NCBI GenBank assembly: GCA_002284615.2
Contig: MU069899.1
Span: 135,291-146,008, forward strand
Length of the DNA stretch: 10,718 bases
Origin: Dunaliella salina
Taxonomy: Eukaryota; Chlorophyta; Chlorophyceae; Chlamydomonadales; Dunaliellaceae
Reading direction: 5' to 3'
Within the stretch, counting starts at the first letter, position 1. Each line of letters opens with the position of its first letter. The notes below the pieces were generated by a model. That model worked only from the letters and a program-made list of their open reading frames with translations. It searched no databases and had not been told where the DNA came from. Positions 7,092 through 10,718 of this stretch are shown in pieces. The position numbers and the translations under genes were made by a program.

Positions 7092-7288
7092 GTTCAAATG
7101 AGCACCATGTTTAGCCTGATCCTCAGGTGGTGGCCACACAATCCTATGCCTTTTCCGTAAATCAACCACAAAACCATTTATCCTAATGGGCTGGCCTGAG
7201 TACACGCAATGTGTGAAGTAGTTGCACCTGTCCAATCCCTGAAAAGCAGATAAGAACTCTGACGCCCAGCACTTTTTAGAGTTACTAC
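7092..7288 (-). pseudogene. LINE B, middle segment downstream of the RT domain
   Basis: The minus-strand frame is open and reads SKKCWASEFLSAFQGLDRC, then GQPIRINGFVVDL, then PPEDQAKHGAHLNKFV up to the transposon. It is a continuous piece of the LINE polyprotein between the reverse transcriptase and the zinc knuckle; my family recollection places KCWxxEFLxAFQGL-like sequence at this point. It lies between two later insertions and shows no stop of its own. Confidence 0.7.
7275..7288. repeat. 14-bp target-site duplication of the 101-bp stub (partner 7390-7403)
   Basis: On the minus strand the copies read GTAGTAACTCTAAA here and GTAGTAACACTAAA at 7390-7403, 13 of 14 identical. Both are in the same codon register (AGT AAC NCT AAA), so the empty site would read SSN-T/S-KKCW without a break. 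Confidence 0.75.
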
Positions 7289-7389
7289 AAATTACAAGTT
7301 ACAAGTTACGATGGGATCTAAGCCTTCAGCCATAAAATTGGCTGCTCATAAGGTTGGCTCCTCATAAGGTTGGCTGCCATGAGGTTGGC
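7289..7389 (-). mobile_element. 101-bp LINE 3'-end stub inserted in LINE B
   Basis: On the minus strand this short insert has three GCCAACCTTATGAG-like units, a hairpin (CAGCCA, six-base loop, TGGCTG at 7344-7327), GAAGG, and a terminal run of TAACTTG-like repeats. The layout matches the 3' tail of LINE B (5079-5166), so it looks like an extreme 5'-truncated copy of a related LINE, or a SINE borrowing that tail. It is flanked by a 14-bp duplication and breaks the LINE B frame. Confidence 0.7.
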
Positions 7390-7403
7390 TTTAGTGTTAC
7401 TAC

Positions 7404-7952
7404 TCATGTCAATATCCGCTCCAAGCACCCTACGTAAAGTAGTGCTGTTTCAGGCAAGGGAGGCATTATAAAACCTGACAGCAGCTCAAAACGAATAGAA
7501 TTGTAATGGTTTAAACCCACATTCACGCAGCACAGACCAATTTGGTGTAGTTTTTTTCACTCCAAGAATTCGCTTTAGTTAACACAGGTGCACAGTCTGC
7601 AACGAGCAGGTCATCTTCTCTCCTGGTCTCAGAAAACCTGGTACCCCAAATTTTGACTAGCATACATGCTAGGGAGAGCATATGTCTTAGTCAACCAAAG
7701 CATGGAGTGAGGCCTATCTGCCAGCTCATATTCACCTGCACCGTGCCTAATACGACGACATCCAGCCAAGGAAGGTGCACACATATGCTCAGAAGAGGCA
7801 AGGGGGTTAAATTGTTTCGTAAACAGCATACCCAAATATTTGAATGACTCAGCACGCACGAGCTGCTCGCCACCTAGGTTGAAGATAGGAACATTATTTT
7901 CTTTTGAGTTAAAGGACACAACCCCAGACTTCGACACGTTGATGATTAATCC
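7404..7952 (-). pseudogene. LINE B, reverse transcriptase C-terminal part
   Basis: The minus-strand frame from 7952 reads GLIINVSKSGVVSFN, then RAESFKYLGMLFT, then CRRIRHGAG and MLWLTKTYALPSMYA, a signature of the palm/thumb end of LINE reverse transcriptases just after the catalytic YxDD region (FKYLGM is the typical anchor). A frameshift near 7640 moves to GVPGFLRPGE, then LKRILGVKKTTPNW, VLRECGFKPLQFYSF and TLRRVLGADIDMSSN, with three in-frame stops. The catalytic Asp motif and everything upstream are absent, so the copy cannot work. Confidence 0.85.
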
Positions 7953-7970
7953 TTTCCTTCCTTTCCTTTC
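7951..7970. repeat. Pyrimidine microsatellite at the LINE-LINE junction
   Basis: A CCTTT/CCTTC run of about 20 bases on + lies exactly between the start of LINE B coding sequence and the TGTAAATC tail of the second LINE. It may be junction-added sequence or slippage expansion. Confidence 0.6.
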
Positions 7971-8057
7971 TTACAGATTTACAGATTTACACGGGGACCT
8001 CCAGCCAGTTTGTTCGGCTGATCGGCCTGTGACTGGTCCTCGCCAGCCAACATAATG
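7971..8057 (-). other. 3' tail of a second LINE, fused to the 5' end of LINE B
   Basis: On the minus strand: a hairpin (CAGCCG at 8020-8015, TGGCTG at 8007-8002), GAGGTCCCC, then GTGTAAATCTGTAAATCTG, meeting the truncated start of LINE B. It is organised like the LINE B tail but diverged in sequence. It starts directly at the 12-bp duplication (8058), so it shares one insertion event with LINE B or was inserted exactly at its edge. Confidence 0.6.
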
Positions 8058-8071
8058 TCTCTACTCAAAAT

Positions 8072-8140
8072 CTCTCCTCAAAACATCAGAACTCTCTATC
8101 CTGAAAATTTCAGGACTCTGTATCCTGAAAAAATCAGAAA
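8072..8140. repeat. 25-bp tandem repeat, right part (degenerate units)
   Basis: Continuation of the array seen at 5017-5066, with units such as TCTCTATCCTGAAAATTTCA and TCTGTATCCTGAAAAAATCA at about 24-bp spacing plus one decayed unit near 8072. It ends where the RNase H coding of fragment C begins. Confidence 0.65.
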
Positions 8141-9032
8141 CAAAGAATGGGCACACACGGACGGCAGCTGCCATGTACACAATGGTAACAAGTGATTGGT
8201 GCAGGGATCTACCACACCGCCAGCGACAGCATTAACCATGTCCAATTGAATGGAGCAGGAATCACTCATACCATCACTAGAGCCAAACTGGCGGCAATAG
8301 CAGCAGCCATTCTCCTAGGATATCGTTACATTGTCACTGACACTGTCAGTGACAGCCTTTGCTCTCTAGAACAGGTCAGAAGGCAAATACTCTACCCAGA
8401 ACTTCATCACCAGCACGTCCAGGGCCACATCCTCAAGACAATCATACAACTCATACGCAACTCACCTACCCCTATTCTTTTCTTCAAGGTTAAATCTCAT
8501 GCTGGAATTGTTGGCAACAAATGCGCAGATGCCATTGCTAAGCATTAGGCCATTCAGAATAATGACACAGTCATTAATCTTCCCATGTGCAAACCTTAAA
8601 GGCAATCCTTTTCATGACACCACCTGGCTTGCCTTTGAGGAAACTTCCTGCACTCATGCAAATGCGTCTAGACGTCTGAACCCACCTGCCGTAAAGTTTA
8701 AACACTTCTCCAACCTCCGTGATGCTTTACGAAAACACATGCACTTAAAACGCAGACTTGGCTCTTTCTACCAAAGTTTACTTCCCCACATCCACAAAAA
8801 TATCAGCAATGCCTTCTGGACCATGTCAACACTCTCTTTCAAAATGAGACAAAACATGTTTAGATTCCTTACAGATACCCTCTTCAATCAAAAACATGCG
8901 GTGCGCTTCAAAATTTCCACCAGCCCACAAGCACACTCTGCTATGGAGCAGTTCAGATTAGAATTGAGATTCCAATGTCCCACCCTGCATGCTGTCACCA
9001 TACTCAGTGCCACTCAAGCACCCACTAGATAA
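8139..9032 (+). pseudogene. LINE fragment C: RNase H domain and C-terminal region
   Basis: The frame starts with EWAHTDGSCHVHNGNK (first catalytic Asp intact), then a frameshift at 8190-8195 leads to IGAGIYHTA, TITRAKLAAIAAAI (catalytic Glu changed to Lys), TDTVSDSLCSLEQV (Asp region), and KVKSHAGIVGNKCADAIAKH, the His and Asp of the last catalytic motifs. A TAG at 8546 and a frame change follow, then GNPFHDTTWLAFEETSC, KHFSNLRDALRKHMHLKRR, FYQSLLPHIHKNISNAFW and LFNQKHAVRFK, typical of the region after RNase H in this LINE type. The expected CX2C/H/C knuckle is not intact; the frame ends at TAA near 9030. Inactive copy, clearly diverged from fragment A. Confidence 0.85.
8332..8354. repeat. 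23-bp palindrome within RNase H of fragment C
   Basis: Perfect 11-base arms (TGTCACTGACA and TGTCAGTGACA) around a single C. It sits in the TDTVSDS coding stretch, where normal members have one (T/S)DS, so it looks like a small inverted or slippage duplication that expanded this site. Confidence 0.75.
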
Positions 9033-9564
9033 GGTTAGGTACCGAAGTGCACTGCTCAGCGCGGCCCTCCTTGTTCATGACAGCTCGCAGGCCTCCAAGC
9101 TCAAAATTGCTCGCACTGTCCTCCACAACCTGCTCTACTTCTTGTCCATCCTGAAGACAAGGCACCTAAGGCCATGTCTCCTCTATCTGGAGAATTCTAA
9201 AGGGGATGCCTTGACAGCTGGCTTTGCCACGTGCACACATCTTGTACTCTGTGTAGCCAAAGTTAAGATAGGGATAGGATAGGTTAGGGATATGATCGGG
9301 AAAGGCTGGGAAGAACACCCACCCCGTCTGTTTCTCCCAGATACCCCTTCCTTTGGACTTGAGAACTTGCTCCTCGAGCCTTTAGCTTGAAAGTAATAAA
9401 CAATTTTTAATGAAGCCAAGGCGTCCAACCAACCGGCCAGCCAAAAGTAACCCCCATTTGATGATTACTCCGTTTCTGGCTGAGCAAACTCAGGATGCTC
9501 GCAATTTGGTCAATGTTGACCAGGAACACGCGTTCAAAAATTAAGATGAAATAGGTTCGTGACC
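9033..9564. other. LINE 3' region or intergenic spacer upstream of the oxygenase gene
   Basis: The left part lies in a + frame (8989-9282) that stays open for about 97 codons with coding-like composition (YRSALLSAALLVHDSSQA), which I cannot assign. After it come short GGATAGGATAGG-like repeats, a pyrimidine-rich stretch and AATAAACAATTTTTAATG at 9397-9414, which could be a LINE 3' end. From about 9430 the sequence is presumably the promoter and 5' leader of the gene starting at 9565; no clear TATA box is seen. Confidence 0.4.
9508..9521. promoter_or_regulatory. Inverted repeat GGTCAATGTTGACC upstream of the oxygenase gene
   Basis: Six-base perfect arms (GGTCAA/TTGACC) separated by TG, 44 bases before the predicted start codon. 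Each arm contains TTGAC, the core of plant W-box elements, and a palindrome suits a dimeric factor. Regulatory function is only a guess. Confidence 0.25.
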
Positions 9565-10677
9565 ATGCAGTGCTTTAAGCAAGGTAGGGCGCCGAAGCAG
9601 CTCCACAGCACGGAGGTATCCGTCCCCCAGGTTCTGCGGGGCAGCAGGGCCCCAGTGTGCTCCAGGTTCAAGCAGGTCAGCAAGCCCTCCGTGCAAACAT
9701 TCGTTGCTGCACCGCAAGAAGTCCGGCCTTCCGAGGAAGAGAGGCAACCTGTTCCTGCACCACAAAATCCTGGTGAGGCTGGCACCACGCTGGAATGTTC
9801 CAGCATCAAAGAGAGAAGAGGTCCAATCACAGTTAGCTATTTATCTAGAGACTATCCTGAGTGACACACTCATGATATACACATGTTTAGATACATGTGT
9901 GTATCTAAGGTTTATCTTAACTTCACATGCTGGCTGAGCAGGCGCGCACAACAACCAGCTAGTGCTCACAGATGAGCGTGCAGCGCATAAGAAACAGCCG
10001 TACGCTTGGGCTAAGCAATGGTATCCCGTTGCTGTCGTGGCGGACATGGACGCCACCAAGTGAGTGGGCATGGGGGAGCATGCAATTTGGGAGAACCTGT
10101 GGTGGGGCCATTAGATGGCAGTTCTGGGTCGATGTCAAGTGACAGTGCACCTGTCCCAGTCTTGTACAGAATTGTAAGCAGCTGTACACAAGGCACGCAT
10201 GCCACGGCCTTCTTGCACTCAGCCTGTGTTGGTGCCTGGTATAGTTGTGAGCACATTGTCTGGGCTCAATGTGAGGCAGGTGACTGCGTCTGTCTGAGAT
10301 CAGGCCAGGCCACGACTGGCAGGCTGGCTGATCGACAAATGCTACAGAGAATGAATAGACGGTGATCTACATTCATGAACACTGCGAGTCATGTTGGGCG
10401 GGCTCTTCTTGAGTGTGGGTGCACCGGAATGCAGTTTGCAAATTGGACTTTGCAACACGGTCAGCCTGCTTGCTCGGACGTCACGCGTGATCACTTGTGA
10501 CGAGATTGTTGCTCCACTGTATAAAGATACATGTACCTCCTGCTGGTGGAGGGAGGGTCAGGCAGACTGGCGCGTCTACCTCTACACACTGCCTGCAGGC
10601 CTCACGCTGTGCGCATGCTGGGGGGAAAGTATGTGCTGTGGTGCGACAGCAAAGGCGAATGGCGATGCCAGCAAGAC

Positions 10678-10679
<2 letters not shown>
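9565..10679 (+). CDS. PAO/Tic55-like Rieske oxygenase, plastid-targeted, N-terminal exons (partial)
   Basis: Three exons: 9565-9772, 9972-10059 and 10599-10679, giving 125 residues before the window ends. Introns are GT-AG with phases 1 and 2 that agree: CCTG|GTGAGG joins CACAG|ATGAGC (making Asp70), and CCAA|GTGAGT joins TGCAG|GCC (making Lys99). An in-frame TGA at 9547 and ACC before the ATG support the start. Residues 1-48 are Arg/Lys/Ser/Gln-rich with almost no acidic residues, ending SVQTFVAAP, as in chloroplast transit peptides. Then WAKQWYPVAVVADMD (82-96) and PHAVRMLGGKYVLWCD (100-115), EWRCQQD (119-125) match the start of the Rieske domain in pheophorbide a oxygenase, Tic55 and PTC52 relatives. 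The [2Fe-2S] CxH and CxxH ligands and the mononuclear iron site should lie in later exons. Which family member it is cannot be told here; chlorophyllide a oxygenase is less likely. Confidence 0.85.
9773..9971 (+). other. Intron 1 of the Rieske oxygenase gene
   Basis: 199 bp, GTGAGG donor and GCTCACAG acceptor, phase 1. It contains a hairpin with arms ACACATGT (9879-9886) and ACATGTGT (9893-9900). The overlapping minus-strand frames in this area are shadows of exon 1. Confidence 0.8.
10060..10598 (+). other. Intron 2 of the Rieske oxygenase gene
   Basis: 539 bp, GTGAGT donor and CACTGCCTGCAG acceptor, phase 2. An open frame on + across 10018-10365 is a chance extension of exon 2 sequence in another frame and encodes nothing recognisable. 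Confidence 0.8.

Positions 10680-10718
<39 letters not shown>
10680..10718. repeat. (TG)n microsatellite at the start of intron 3
   Basis: About 18 TG units begin exactly at the predicted donor (GACAG|GTGTGT) and run to the window edge. The repeat itself supplies the GT dinucleotide of the donor site. Confidence 0.9.

Larger units (their letters stand above)
5079..8057 (-). mobile_element. Composite minus-strand LINE insertion (LINE B plus a second LINE tail)
   Basis: Read on the minus strand, the order is: 12-bp duplication, a 3' tail from another LINE (8057-7971), a purine-rich junction, LINE B coding sequence beginning in the reverse transcriptase region (7952), LINE B C-terminus and stop (5167), its own 3' tail (5166-5079), then the second copy of the 12-bp duplication. 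Two later insertions interrupt it (7289-7389 and 5599-7083). Without them and their duplications, about 1.37 kb remains, so LINE B is strongly 5'-truncated, as is usual for LINE copies. A tail fused to the 5' end of another copy within one duplication pair suggests template jumping during insertion. Confidence 0.7.

Noticed and set aside
5079..8057. LTR retrotransposon or endogenous virus
   Set aside because: No long terminal repeats, protease or integrase; the reverse transcriptase and RNase H motifs are of non-LTR type, and the short duplication with a TGTAAATC tail fits LINE insertion.
9534..9830. Minus-strand frames of 74 and 98 codons opposite exon 1
   Set aside because: They are antisense shadows of the GC-rich first exon of the oxygenase gene, which is supported by splice phases and family motifs on +.
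10018..10365. 115-codon + frame overlapping exon 2
   Set aside because: It is out of frame with the recognised oxygenase exon and most of it lies in the predicted intron 2.

Overview
The window is eukaryotic nuclear DNA, most likely from a green alga (Chlorophyta, perhaps a Dunaliella- or Volvocales-like species). Evidence: a spliced gene of a plastid Rieske oxygenase family with a transit-peptide-like start, non-LTR retrotransposon (LINE) debris of a type I associate with green algae, TGTAA-containing LINE tails (TGTAA is the usual chlorophycean polyadenylation signal), and long CA/TG microsatellites beside splice sites. No bacterial gene layout is visible. The species is inference.

Layout. 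1-2160 is mostly non-coding: a polypurine tract, a C-run cluster able to form a G-quadruplex on the minus strand, a short genomic A-run and a GC-rich stretch with no recognised gene. 2170-3234 holds one very weak and one fair candidate exon on +, separated by a diverged 156-bp tandem duplication. 3235-4440 holds nothing I can name.

4447-9032 is a nested transposon graveyard. LINE fragments A (4447-5066) and C (8139-9032) lie on + and each carries a decayed RNase H domain. Between them, in a short 25-bp tandem array and flanked by a 12-bp duplication (TCTCTACTCAAA), sits a minus-strand insertion (5079-8057): a 5'-truncated LINE (B) fused at its 5' end to the 3' tail of a second LINE. LINE B was itself hit twice. 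One hit is a 101-bp LINE 3'-end stub with a 14-bp target-site duplication. The other is a 1485-bp non-autonomous DNA transposon (5599-7083) with palindromic CAG...CTG ends, a degenerate 8-bp duplication and dense CGGCTG/CAGCCG subterminal repeats. Deleting either insert with one duplication copy puts the flanking LINE B reading frame back in register, so the order of events can be read.

9565-10679 holds the best gene: the first three coding exons, on +, of a pheophorbide a oxygenase/Tic55-like Rieske oxygenase. The splice phases agree across both introns. The gene runs off the right edge before its Rieske iron-sulfur motif. The LINE remains are non-functional; the oxygenase gene appears intact as far as it can be seen.
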